A stretch of 40,480 nucleotides of DNA from a virus: IMG/VR virus record IMGVR_UViG_3300009285_006822, positions 1-40,480 of that record. One strand, written 5' to 3'. The notes beneath the pieces are model-generated. The model was not told the origin of the DNA, did not search any database, and saw only the letters and a list, made by a program, of their open reading frames with translations. A program made the position numbers and the translations under genes. This document shows, piece after piece, positions 8,411 through 16,834 of the stretch (position 1 is the stretch's first letter; each line of letters starts with the position of its first letter).

Positions 8411-9258
8411 TGACCGGCGGCAACGGGATGCTCGGAAGCGCGGTAAAGGAAGTGTTCAAGGATGATGACTTGATATTGACCGACATCGATACCTTAGATG
8501 TCAGGGATTATAAGCAAGTGATGGCTTACGGAGATCTCAAGCCCGAACTCATAATGCACCTCGCCGCCTTGACCGACCTTGAATATTGCGAAAGGTATCC
8601 GGCTGATGCGTATATGACCAATCATACCGGTACTGTCAATGTGATGCTATTGGCAAGACAACTCGCTATCCCAATGGTATTTATAAGCACTGCGGGGATA
8701 TTCGACGGCAAAAGAATATCTTTTTCCTATGATGATTATGATATTCCAAACCCAATAAATAATTATGGTCGGAGCAAGTATTTTTCTGAAATGGCACTTA
8801 AAAATTACGATAAGGTATGGACATTCCGGGCAAGTTGGATGATGGGTGGCGGGCCGGGGAAGGACAAGAAATTCATAAACCTCATTTATAACCAGATAAA
8901 ATCGGGCAGAACCGAGATATTTGCCCTTGATGATACCGTTGGAAGCCCGACATATACTTTCGACTTGGCGAACACAATAAAAAACGTGATAGATAAAAAA
9001 GCCGATTACGGGGTTTATAACTGCGCCGGAGAAGGCGCGGCTTCAAGATACGACATTGCAAAGCTGATAATTGAAATCTTAAAGCCCGAAATAAAGATCA
9101 TCCCCGTCAAAGATAATTTCTTCAAGAATATTTTTGCCTGCCCGCGCTCAAAAGGCGAAGTCCTTGAAAATTATAAACTCAATAGATTGGGATTGTCGAA
9201 AATGCGTTCTTGGAACGAAACAGTAAAGGAGTATATCGAAAAATGCTATATGCCCTGA
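8395..9258 (+). CDS. RmlD-like dTDP-4-dehydrorhamnose reductase / NAD-dependent epimerase
   Basis: 287 residues from the ATG at 8395, chosen because MSKILVTGGNGMLGSAV is the standard Rossmann start; the longer frame is an overlap with the previous gene. The glycine-rich loop is GGNGMLG, the catalytic pair is Y124-GRS-K128, and DDTVGSPTYTFDLAN matches the C-terminal RmlD region. It probably reduces a 4-keto nucleotide sugar or epimerises a sugar for the glycan. A precise rhamnose role is not proven since RmlA/B/C are not seen in the window. Confidence 0.88.
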   Translation: MSKILVTGGNGMLGSAVKEVFKDDDLILTDIDTLDVRDYKQVMAYGDLKPELIMHLAALTDLEYCERYPADAYMTNHTGTVNVMLLARQLAIPMVFISTAGIFDGKRISFSYDDYDIPNPINNYGRSKYFSEMALKNYDKVWTFRASWMMGGGPGKDKKFINLIYNQIKSGRTEIFALDDTVGSPTYTFDLANTIKNVIDKKADYGVYNCAGEGAASRYDIAKLIIEILKPEIKIIPVKDNFFKNIFACPRSKGEVLENYKLNRLGLSKMRSWNETVKEYIEKCYMP

Positions 9259-10694
9259 TCTGGATATTTATTGTCTGGCATTATGCGCTGCGTTGCGGGT
9301 TTATATCCGATGACCATGCCGTTATAGCCCAACGTAAGGATATAATTCCCGACGGGGAGAAGAACCCCCTCAAAAAAACTTATTGGGTGGATGTCTTTGA
9401 TCAGGGTATAATATTGTTCTATCTTAACCGCATATTTGATTTTCTGCATATACGCAAATATCCCTTCTTCTGGCATCTCTTGCTCCTTATAATCCATTTG
9501 ATGAACTGCTGGTTATTGTTTAAATTGCTTATCCCGATAATCGGGCCGGACATAGCTCTTATAGCCGTTTTCATCTGGGCGGTAAACCCGATGCTCAATC
9601 AAGCAGTCGTCTGGATAAGCGGACGGCCTTACAGCATAGCGATGATGCTATGTCTTATTGCGATGCTCAACTGGCAGCAACCCTTTATATTCCTGCCGCT
9701 CTATGCGCTCGCGGTGATAACAAATGTCTCGATAGTCTTTGTTCCGGCGTTAGTCAGGATGCTTCATCCGTCCTGGCAGGGGAATCTGTATCTTATCCTC
9801 GTGTTCCTTATCGCAGCCCCGATCGTCGCGTGGAAATTCAAGCAGCGTTTCTCAAAGGCCCTCGTCATTGATAGGGAGAATTTCAGGTGGAGAAATAGAA
9901 GGATAAATAATCTCGTCCGCGTCTACGCCTATTATGTCTGGACACTCATCGTTCCGGTAAGAATGGGTTGGTATCATCAGGCGGGTTTCCGCTATAACCC
10001 CAAATGGGATAAGTTCAATATCTGGACTTTAGTCGGTTATATCCTCGTATTCCTTCTGATAAAACAGGGCCCCTTCGGATGGTGGTTTCTCCTGGGGTTA
10101 CTGCCGAATATGAATATCGTCGTCACCAATTCTTTCGTGCAGGATAGATATGTTTATTTTGGTTCAGTGGGTCTTGCGGTTATCATAGCCCCACTGCTCT
10201 ACCAATACCCAATGCTTGCCATTATGGCTCTGACCTTTTACGGCACGCGCTCATATATGTTCTCGAGGCAGATGGTTAATGATGAGGCAATGTATCGTGA
10301 GAACTGGCGCAACCATCCCAATTCCGATTACGCGGTAAACAACCTTTCATTCTTCCTCATCCAGCAGAAACGCTATGACGAGGCCCGTGTCATAATTTTA
10401 AGGGCTTTGACATTCGCCCGCGATAACAAGATGCTCTGGTACAATTTGGGCGTTACCTGGGCCACGCAAGGCAACCTCAATACCGATGAGGGCAAATTCC
10501 GCTTCCTTCGCGCGGTAGATGCCTGGAAGATGTGCCTGCAATTAGAGCCGCGTTGGCGCAAACCGGCTGAAGACCTTGAGAAACTCATCAAATTTCTGAT
10601 TGATAACAAAGTCATCACGATGAACAAGGACGACGCGAACCCCAACATCCCGCAGATAGACATACCGATGATAGGAGACTTGGGAAAGACATGA
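9243..10694 (+). CDS. polytopic membrane protein with C-terminal TPR-like region (GT-C-like)
   Basis: 483 residues from the ATG at 9243. About the first 330 residues are strongly hydrophobic with many predicted helices. The N-terminal loop has GFISDDHAV, an acidic pair as in GT-C glycosyltransferases that use polyprenyl-phosphate sugars. The C-terminal ~130 residues are soluble and TPR-like (NNLSFFLIQQKRYDEARVII, then MLWYNLGVTWATQGN). This layout resembles bacterial TMTC/DUF1736-type proteins. Inferred role: transfer of a lipid-linked sugar outside the membrane. Confidence 0.72.
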   Translation: MLYALIWIFIVWHYALRCGFISDDHAVIAQRKDIIPDGEKNPLKKTYWVDVFDQGIILFYLNRIFDFLHIRKYPFFWHLLLLIIHLMNCWLLFKLLIPIIGPDIALIAVFIWAVNPMLNQAVVWISGRPYSIAMMLCLIAMLNWQQPFIFLPLYALAVITNVSIVFVPALVRMLHPSWQGNLYLILVFLIAAPIVAWKFKQRFSKALVIDRENFRWRNRRINNLVRVYAYYVWTLIVPVRMGWYHQAGFRYNPKWDKFNIWTLVGYILVFLLIKQGPFGWWFLLGLLPNMNIVVTNSFVQDRYVYFGSVGLAVIIAPLLYQYPMLAIMALTFYGTRSYMFSRQMVNDEAMYRENWRNHPNSDYAVNNLSFFLIQQKRYDEARVIILRALTFARDNKMLWYNLGVTWATQGNLNTDEGKFRFLRAVDAWKMCLQLEPRWRKPAEDLEKLIKFLIDNKVITMNKDDANPNIPQIDIPMIGDLGKT

Positions 10695-11158
10695 AAACTA
10701 ACTGGATGCATTTTGAATTGTGGCTTGATAAGGATTACTGGAAAGACAGGGAAAAGAACAATGAATATTTATTGCATTATTTGGCCGATATATATTCACG
10801 AATTTATCTTTATGCGGATAAGATATTCTACTTATTCGAGCCGAATCCACACCTGTTTTTGGCTATCCGCTTGCATAGGCAAAAAGATTATAATGAGGTA
10901 GTCAAAATAATAAGGCGTTGGAAATGGCAAATGCCTAAATTCGTGGAAAATTATAAATTCAAGAAAAATACCAAAGACGGCAATAATGCCGAAGGGTTCA
11001 TTTATATCATGGATGCCATCACGAAATATAACCTTATTTACCGGCAGAAAGACATTGAGTTGGGGCATCTTATTCATTGCATTTTAAACAATATGGGATT
11101 AAGGACTGATAAGGAGAAGTTTTTCTACAAGCTCATGTCGAGGATATGGAAAATATGA
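10691..11158 (+). CDS. hypothetical protein
   Basis: 155 residues, ATGA overlap with the preceding gene. Rich in Trp, Tyr and Lys, mostly helical in appearance, with no signal peptide or membrane helix. I do not recognise the family. It is co-transcribed with the glycan genes and overlaps the nitroreductase-like gene. Confidence 0.7.
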   Translation: MKTNWMHFELWLDKDYWKDREKNNEYLLHYLADIYSRIYLYADKIFYLFEPNPHLFLAIRLHRQKDYNEVVKIIRRWKWQMPKFVENYKFKKNTKDGNNAEGFIYIMDAITKYNLIYRQKDIELGHLIHCILNNMGLRTDKEKFFYKLMSRIWKI

Positions 11159-11556
11159 ATTTATTTGAAGCAATAAATCAAAGAAGGTCAATAAGGAAAT
11201 TCTCCGATAAAGAAATCCCATATGAAATCTTGGCTTTTATAATCGAGATGGCTTATAAGATACCTTCGGCGGGAAATTTACGGCCTATTGAATTATTTTT
11301 TGTCAAGTTTGATAAGCCGCCGGCCTTTATTGTTGTCTGCGCTGACTTTGAAAAGACTACCGTTAAATACGGACAACGCGGGATCAGATATGTCTATATG
11401 GAAGCTGGACATACAGCGCAGAATATCTGCCTTGTCGCCACCGCTTTGGGACTTGGCTCTTGTTGCGTAGGAGCGTTTGATGAAAATGAATTTAAGAAAA
11501 AACATAATCTTCAATATGAACCAATCTATATGGTAGCGATAGGAGTGCCAAAATGA
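11146..11556 (+). CDS. nitroreductase-family protein, short
   Basis: 136 residues. INQRRSIRKFSDKEIP is the classic FMN-binding N-terminus of nitroreductases and KIPSAGNLRPIELFFV is the second conserved block; YMEAGHTAQNICLVATALGLGSCCVGAF is the third. It is shorter than usual (170-220 residues), lacking part of the middle. Start could be the ATG at 11146 or 11155; the latter gives MNLFEAINQRRS directly. Members are FMN-dependent oxidoreductases. Its role beside PEP mutase-like and dehydrogenase genes is unknown. Confidence 0.88.
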   Translation: MENMNLFEAINQRRSIRKFSDKEIPYEILAFIIEMAYKIPSAGNLRPIELFFVKFDKPPAFIVVCADFEKTTVKYGQRGIRYVYMEAGHTAQNICLVATALGLGSCCVGAFDENEFKKKHNLQYEPIYMVAIGVPK

Positions 11557-12323
11557 AAGTGATTTTGGTTTCAGCCGGTGATGCCATCACCGCCCGTCTT
11601 GTCGAGGAAGCAGGATTTGACGGAATATGGGTTTCCGGCTTCGAGGTATCCGCGCGCATGGGCCTGCCGGATAACGGAAGTCTTACAATGACCGAAATGC
11701 TCAATGTCTGCCGGCCCATTGTCGAAGCGGTCAGGATACCTGTTTATGTTGATGTTGATACCGGATACGGGAATTTCTCTAGGACGGTAAGGGAGTTCGA
11801 GCGAGCAGGCGCGAAAGGGGTCTGCGTCCAGGATGACATGCCCCACCTCAAGCAGAACTCCCTTTGGGGCGGCAAAACCCCGCTTATGGATATGAAAGAG
11901 TTCGCGCAAAAAATTGCTATAAAACGCAAAATAATGATAATCGCCAGAACAGAGGCCCTGATACGGGGTTACTTTTTGGAAGAAGCCCTCAAACGTGCCA
12001 GATATTATGCGAAACATGGCGCTGACGTAGTCCTTGTCCATACACGCGACCAGATAGGCAAAGAGGCCTGTAATGTGGCAAAGAACTTAAAATCGGGCAT
12101 AAAATTGGCTATCGTGCCGACCAAATTCCCCCATTTTACCAATAAGAGGCTATTTGATATAGGTTACTCAATGGTGATATGGGCCAACCAGACCGAGCGT
12201 TGCAAGATAAAGGCGATACGGCAAGCGCTCAAGATACTGAAGGCAGAGGACTGCGCGTATTCTGTGGAACTTGGGATGAGCGCCACACTTGACGACATGA
12301 AGAACCTGACACCGGAGGGATAA
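11553..12323 (+). CDS. phosphoenolpyruvate mutase / isocitrate lyase superfamily enzyme
   Basis: 256 residues, ATGA overlap. Family marks: AGFDGIWVSGFEVSARMGLPD near residue 25, VDVDTGYGNF near residues 64-71, VQDDMPHLKQNSLWGG at about 92-107, IIARTEALIRG, and VLVHTRD. The K-x-N-S at 100-103 is the feature that separates PEP mutases from isocitrate lyases. The usual EDK triad before it reads D94-D95-M96 if aligned from the NS. PEP mutase converts PEP to phosphonopyruvate, the first step of nearly all phosphonate synthesis. A C-C lyase of the same superfamily is the main alternative. Confidence 0.85.
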   Translation: MKVILVSAGDAITARLVEEAGFDGIWVSGFEVSARMGLPDNGSLTMTEMLNVCRPIVEAVRIPVYVDVDTGYGNFSRTVREFERAGAKGVCVQDDMPHLKQNSLWGGKTPLMDMKEFAQKIAIKRKIMIIARTEALIRGYFLEEALKRARYYAKHGADVVLVHTRDQIGKEACNVAKNLKSGIKLAIVPTKFPHFTNKRLFDIGYSMVIWANQTERCKIKAIRQALKILKAEDCAYSVELGMSATLDDMKNLTPEG

Positions 12324-12324
12324 A

Positions 12325-12501
12325 ATGATATTGGATAAAAAAGAATTGGCTTTGATTATGGCGGAATTGGGAAAAGAAACTAAACAGGGGAAAGATGAAG
12401 AATATAAACGTGCTTATATTGATGGCATATTGGATTTTTATAATCGGGCCACGAAGAAATTAGAAGAACCTGCGGAGGCGAAAGATGTTGATAGTCCATA
12501 G
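12325..12501 (+). CDS. small hypothetical protein
   Basis: 58 residues, ATG at 12325 right after an ACCGGAGGG Shine-Dalgarno and directly following the PEP mutase-like stop. Charged and helical (KELALIMAELGKETKQGKDE). It overlaps the start of the dehydrogenase gene by 17 bases. Unrecognised; the size and composition fit the small phage-type genes in this arm. Confidence 0.65.
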   Translation: MILDKKELALIMAELGKETKQGKDEEYKRAYIDGILDFYNRATKKLEEPAEAKDVDSP

Positions 12502-13261
12502 CTCGTCAACGAAGTATTATGCGGAAATAATCCAATCACAGAAAGGTGGGATACTCTATGAGGTTACAAGTCCGCCCACAATAGAAACCCTTAAAATCCT
12601 GACCATAGAGAAGGAGATCATCGCCGTCGGCGGCGGTTCGGTAATCGACACCGCCAAGATTATCGGTATCCATTCAAAAGCGAAGGTTTATGCCATACCG
12701 ACTACCGCAAGCGGCGCGGCAATGACGCCTTGGGCTACGATCTGGAATACCGAGAAAATCTCAATCCCCACACAGATACCGGAACTTATGAATGATTATT
12801 ACGGCATGTCAAAATTCCTGCCTGATAAAGTTAGAATATCAACCCAGTATGACTGCCTGTCGCACATGGTCGAGAGTTGGTGGTCAAATAACACCACCCT
12901 TGAAAGCAAGCAATTTGTCATGAAGGCGACGGAATTCATGCGAGACTATAATGAGGAAGGCAACCTTAATGATCTGATTGATGCTGGTAACTGGGCAGGG
13001 AAAGCTATTGCCATAACACAGACCAATATCATTCATGCCTTATCATACGGCCTGACGATAAAATACGGACTGGATCACGGTTCAGCATGCGGGATATTCT
13101 TTTGGCCGGTAGTCAAGCAAATGAATTATCTGCATTGGTTGCCGAAAATTGAGAGGATAGAATTTGATTATGACGCGGAATGGGTTGTTGAGGAGGCGCT
13201 CAAATACCGGAAGGCAGAGGGTTACCTGACGAGAGAGGAATTACTTGATGTCTTGGTCTAA
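12485..13261 (+). CDS. iron-containing alcohol dehydrogenase family protein, short
   Basis: 258 residues against the usual ~370. AVGGGSVIDTAK (about residues 47-58) is the NAD(P)-binding motif and AIPTTASGAA follows. Metal ligands are suggested by YDCLSH and by the two histidines in NIIHALSYGLTIKYGLDHGSACG. Regions between domains are shortened. In phosphonate pathways the PhpC/FomC type reduces phosphonoacetaldehyde to 2-hydroxyethylphosphonate. The neighbouring PEP mutase-like gene favours this, but no phosphonopyruvate decarboxylase is in the window. Confidence 0.83.
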   Translation: MLIVHSSSTKYYAEIIQSQKGGILYEVTSPPTIETLKILTIEKEIIAVGGGSVIDTAKIIGIHSKAKVYAIPTTASGAAMTPWATIWNTEKISIPTQIPELMNDYYGMSKFLPDKVRISTQYDCLSHMVESWWSNNTTLESKQFVMKATEFMRDYNEEGNLNDLIDAGNWAGKAIAITQTNIIHALSYGLTIKYGLDHGSACGIFFWPVVKQMNYLHWLPKIERIEFDYDAEWVVEEALKYRKAEGYLTREELLDVLV

Positions 13262-13300
13262 TCCAGAAGATGGAACAAGAATATAGGAGAAAAATCGCAA

Positions 13301-13678
13301 ATCATATACTTCCATAAAGTCGGCGACTTAACGACTATTGGGCCGGAGATACCTTTCGTCGTCAAGAGGATATACTGGATAAAGCCGAGATGTCAGAATA
13401 GGGGCAATCATGCGCACAGAAAATCAAAACAGGTGATTACCTGTGCGCAAGGATTTTTTACGTTAAAAGTGGATAACGGGAAACAGGTTAAAGAATATAA
13501 ACTCTGCGGATGGAACCCCGAAGGGGTATATGTTTCGACCGAATGGCTGAATATGACAAATTGTTCCGCCGACTGCATAATACTTGTTTTTGCCTCTGAC
13601 TTCTACGACGAGGCGGATTATATCAGGAATAAGAAAACATGGAAGGAATTTATCAATGGAACCTTACAGGAAACTTAA
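13301..13678 (+). CDS. FdtA/QdtA-like sugar 3,4-ketoisomerase cupin, start codon unclear
   Basis: The frame contains a full-looking cupin: IPFVVKRIYWI, NRGNHAHRKSKQV with the HxH active-site histidines, then ILVFASDFYDEADYIR, the family's C-terminal signature. It begins at the TAA of the dehydrogenase, in the same frame, and no ATG, GTG or TTG lies in-frame before the GTG at 13433, which would cut away the HxH. AGGAGA at 13285-13290 sits suitably before ATC (13301) or ATA (13304). Either a non-standard start, a frameshift from the ATG at 13270, or a broken gene. The family isomerises dTDP-4-keto-6-deoxyglucose to the 3-keto sugar. Confidence 0.62.
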   Translation: MIYFHKVGDLTTIGPEIPFVVKRIYWIKPRCQNRGNHAHRKSKQVITCAQGFFTLKVDNGKQVKEYKLCGWNPEGVYVSTEWLNMTNCSADCIILVFASDFYDEADYIRNKKTWKEFINGTLQET

Positions 13679-13799
13679 TGTCCACAAGCTCTGCCCGCCG
13701 GTCGAGCATGCCAAAAAGATGGTCGATCAGGATAAGAACAAGATGCCGCGCAATAAGATAATGCGTTTCATCAAGATATTCTTTGGAGAGGGTTTTTGA
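13656..13799 (+). CDS. small basic hypothetical protein
   Basis: 47 residues from the ATG at 13656, inside the end of the cupin frame. Lys/Arg-rich (KMVDQDKNKMPRNKIMRFIKIF). The longer frame from 13584 only shadows the cupin. It ends TGATG into the next small gene. Not recognised. Confidence 0.5.
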   Translation: MEPYRKLNVHKLCPPVEHAKKMVDQDKNKMPRNKIMRFIKIFFGEGF

Positions 13800-13993
13800 T
13801 GGAGATAAAAGAGGATTGGGAAATAAAATTGATTGAGGAAAGTCGCAGAATAATCGATCATGGTTTCGGCAAGTTAGAGGTTATTGTCGTCGAGAGCCGT
13901 GAGATAAAAACAAAACTCATAATTTGGGCCGGATGTTCATGGGTATTTTTTATAACAAAAGAGATAGATTTAGATAAAAAGAAAATAATTTAA
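13799..13993 (+). CDS. small hypothetical protein (DUF2292-like pattern)
   Basis: 64 residues from the ATG at 13799 (a TTG at 13796 is also possible). Pattern HGFGKLEVIVVESREIKTKL resembles small DUF2292-type proteins (helix, then a beta hairpin). It is the last plus-strand gene of the left arm, and its stop overlaps the convergent stop of the tail protein gene by three bases. No hairpin terminator is visible between them. Identity weak. Confidence 0.55.
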   Translation: MEIKEDWEIKLIEESRRIIDHGFGKLEVIVVESREIKTKLIIWAGCSWVFFITKEIDLDKKKII

Positions 13994-14958
13994 GAAGCAA
14001 TCTCCGTTACTGTTATACTCGAAGCAACTTTTCCGTTATGATAAAATGGGCTGTTAAAAGATAACGTTCCTGCATCCGGGCTTCCAATTCTTACAGTAAA
14101 TGTTATCAATGAAGTCACTGCCGCCGGCATATAATGCGTAAAAGATATTAAGGATGGCTGGCTCGGCGCAGCGGCGCCTTCCACCAATCCTGACCTTAAA
14201 GCATCCGCAGTTCCCAACTTAAATAATGCCGCCTGAATTGGCTCACTTGGGACATTATGGCTGGCATAACAGTTTACATCTATTTTTAATTTATTTGCGG
14301 CAGATGACGGCGCATGCAGTAATCTCATAAATTCATTTCCTTCGGTTATCTGGGGTATCGAATTATCGAAAGGGAGTAACCCTGTTCCAGTCGCCGATCC
14401 TTCAGTCTGCACATAGGAGATATTTATTATTTTCTCTATCATCTCCGCATCGTATTCTCCGGCAAAAGTAACCGCCAATGCGCCCACGGCCACATTTTCA
14501 AACCAGCCTATGCGCCTATATGGAGCTGTTCCTATCGCAGAAGGCGCTAAGGCGTCCGTAGAAAACATTAAAGGCGTTGTTGTCGCCGCGCCCTTTGCTG
14601 TGGCATAGATATAATAGGTGGTTGCAACCAGAGTCCCGACATCGATATTACCTGCGCCCAATGCCACATCCCCGGTATTTCTCCTGAAGGCAAACTTAGT
14701 GCCGTCGGTATTTTCCAATACCGCCTCGCCGGATCTCACCGTCAATGTGCCTGCGGTTATATCCACATACATCCCGCGTTTATATCTCCTGATTAAAGTC
14801 ATAAGAGTCGCTGACCACGTCTGTGGTTCACCCACTGCGCCGATAAGACCCTGTATCGCTTCTATGCCGTCAAAGGCATTATTGGGATCGCTTGAGGCGA
14901 TATTATCGGCGCCGGTCTTGTTGACAAAATTATCTATAGTTTGGGGATATTGGCTCAT
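13990..14958 (-). CDS. tail-tip / fibre-like protein
   Basis: 322 residues, last gene of the late operon. N-terminal MSQYPQTIDNFVNKTGADNI with ASSDPNNAFDGIEAIQGLIG is the kind of start seen in tail fibre or upper-baseplate proteins. The rest is Gly/Ala/Thr-rich and beta-predicted. Position directly after the tail hub gene suggests an adhesion or baseplate role. The C-terminal half may bind receptor, but no enzymatic motif was seen. ATGs and stops overlap with the hub gene. Confidence 0.68.
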   Translation of the reverse strand: MSQYPQTIDNFVNKTGADNIASSDPNNAFDGIEAIQGLIGAVGEPQTWSATLMTLIRRYKRGMYVDITAGTLTVRSGEAVLENTDGTKFAFRRNTGDVALGAGNIDVGTLVATTYYIYATAKGAATTTPLMFSTDALAPSAIGTAPYRRIGWFENVAVGALAVTFAGEYDAEMIEKIINISYVQTEGSATGTGLLPFDNSIPQITEGNEFMRLLHAPSSAANKLKIDVNCYASHNVPSEPIQAALFKLGTADALRSGLVEGAAAPSQPSLISFTHYMPAAVTSLITFTVRIGSPDAGTLSFNSPFYHNGKVASSITVTEIAS

Positions 14959-16049
14959 TATATGTTCCCTTTCTGCGATATAAGATATTCAAGATTCTTC
15001 AAATCATCGGATATATCAGGCGGCACAGGCCCGAAATTGAATGTTACGTCCAAATTATCATCCGTAAGGGTATATTTTATCTTTTCTATTTGGAATGATT
15101 CAGTCCCCCCGTCATATTTGAGCCCGGTATCATAAAGTTGCGTGGCGACATCATATTTGTAATTCACGCCTATCTTCAGATTGATTGCCGCCATCCCAAT
15201 CGGGAGTGTCGCTTCTAATCTTGTATTGTAATTCGGTATCGTGCCGATATAGGATTTTTTGACCATCCCGTGTTCTTTTAGATACATTCTCGCATATTGC
15301 TGGCCGACAGACTGCGAAATTATTGAGGAGTTTGAAACTATGGCCTCGCGCAGGGAAATTCTATTAGTGACCGTAAATATATCGCTATAACCTTCTCCGC
15401 CTTCAAGGAATATTCTGGTTATTATAGGATTGAAATCCTTGATTGGCTGGAATGATGAGAAATTTTCCTTTATATGATAATATCTTGAGATGGAATCATC
15501 CCTCCTCTTGAAAAAGAAACTCTTGTCCGCGCGCACACCCCATTCCCTTCTTCCTGCAATGTCCGATAATTTGGATATGACCTCATAGGCATTTTCATTA
15601 AAATATAAACTATCAGCCGTAAACCCGCTATCGTCATAATCGGAGGCGAGGGAAGTTATATTTGAGTTTGGGACAATATAGGTATCGAGAATATCTTTGG
15701 CTATAGCGGAAAGTTCCATACCCGAATAGGTCTTATTATAAATGATAATTCTCTTTAATTGATTGACATAACCCAGACAGGAAGCATTTATCGTCTCCTC
15801 TTTACCTGCGACATTCGGAGCGACGCGGTCGATATATCCCGAATACCAGAGCGTCCCTTCGAGATATGCCCTTATCGAATAATCCTCGGCTAATGAACCT
15901 GCTATCGCCCCATCAAAAGGTTCAATCAATTGGAACTGGCACGGCCCGCAGCCTCCTATCCTGTTCCATTCCCATGAGATATTGCGAACCTTGTTATCTA
16001 TGTAGGCAATCAGGACATCATTATCGTCGCGTAGCTGAAGCTGGAACAT
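14958..16049 (-). CDS. tail hub / endopeptidase-like (Gp37/gp27-type) protein
   Basis: 363 residues. MFQLQLRDDNDVLIAYIDN, with EDYSIRAYLEGTLWYSGYIDRV and a middle part on tail lysin-like LDTYIVPNSNI, matches the beta-barrel hub proteins (siphovirus ReqiPepy6 Gp37-like, gp27 type). It follows the Dit-like gene, as in other siphoviruses. No peptidase motif was seen, so a structural role is most likely. Confidence 0.75.
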   Translation of the reverse strand: MFQLQLRDDNDVLIAYIDNKVRNISWEWNRIGGCGPCQFQLIEPFDGAIAGSLAEDYSIRAYLEGTLWYSGYIDRVAPNVAGKEETINASCLGYVNQLKRIIIYNKTYSGMELSAIAKDILDTYIVPNSNITSLASDYDDSGFTADSLYFNENAYEVISKLSDIAGRREWGVRADKSFFFKRRDDSISRYYHIKENFSSFQPIKDFNPIITRIFLEGGEGYSDIFTVTNRISLREAIVSNSSIISQSVGQQYARMYLKEHGMVKKSYIGTIPNYNTRLEATLPIGMAAINLKIGVNYKYDVATQLYDTGLKYDGGTESFQIEKIKYTLTDDNLDVTFNFGPVPPDISDDLKNLEYLISQKGNI

Positions 16050-16834
16050 TATGATTGATAACCTTTCCTGTAATAGATGGAGATTGTCCCTGTCGCCGCG
16101 CCGGTATATTCAAGGGCATTTGAGCCGGCTGCCAATTCCATAAAATCGCCCTCGAAGGCGCTCATGGCATTTACCCCGTCAAGAGTTACCGTATATTGCG
16201 GGACATTATTGTTGTTATAACCCAAGTCAATTATCAATGATGATGTTATCTGAAGTATGCCCCTGAACTTTAGGAGTGTTCCTAAAGTCGTGTTCTCGAA
16301 TTGAATATTGTCGTTTATCGTCGCCGCGCCGGCGCCTGTGAAGATTATTTTAATCGGTATCTGGACATCGCCAGCGTTGCTCAAGTTAAAAGCCGTTCCT
16401 GAGCAGATGCCGCCTAATGTCGAGTTGGTGACTCCCTGTATGGAACTACTATCAACTACCGCCAGAAAATAAGGCATCTCTCCGATAAGAGATAAGTTGT
16501 AATTGCAGAAATCCTGTTTGATGAATGAATAATCAAATGACCTGGCCTTGACGCGGATATATCTTTCATCATCAAATTGGAAATTCTGGGTCGTCCCGTC
16601 AACGGCGGCGCGGATACTTTTCAATTCATCCCTGAAATTATTATATCCTGTGCCGACAAGCGTTCCGATGAGGTCTATGCGCAGTGAATTCTGCTTGCCT
16701 TCCGGGATGATAGTCATATCAGAGCGGATTATGGGGTATTCGGAAATACGCTTTGAGGTCATCACCTTGATGGCTGAAATCGCAGCTTTTGTGCCTATTG
16801 CGTATGTGCCTAAAAGGACAGCCCAAGTAGCCAT
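16049..16834 (-). CDS. distal tail protein (Dit-like)
   Basis: 261 residues, between tape measure and tail hub, the usual place of Dit. ISEYPIIRSDMTIIPEGKQNSLRIDLIGTL and later DDERYIRVKARSFDYSF fit the N-terminal beta-barrel that forms the hexameric ring at the tail end. The C-terminal ~130 residues resemble a galectin/carbohydrate-binding-like jelly roll (VQIPIKIIFTGAGAATINDNI, IDLGYNN). Starts one base after the tape measure stop. Confidence 0.8.
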   Translation of the reverse strand: MATWAVLLGTYAIGTKAAISAIKVMTSKRISEYPIIRSDMTIIPEGKQNSLRIDLIGTLVGTGYNNFRDELKSIRAAVDGTTQNFQFDDERYIRVKARSFDYSFIKQDFCNYNLSLIGEMPYFLAVVDSSSIQGVTNSTLGGICSGTAFNLSNAGDVQIPIKIIFTGAGAATINDNIQFENTTLGTLLKFRGILQITSSLIIDLGYNNNNVPQYTVTLDGVNAMSAFEGDFMELAAGSNALEYTGAATGTISIYYRKGYQS

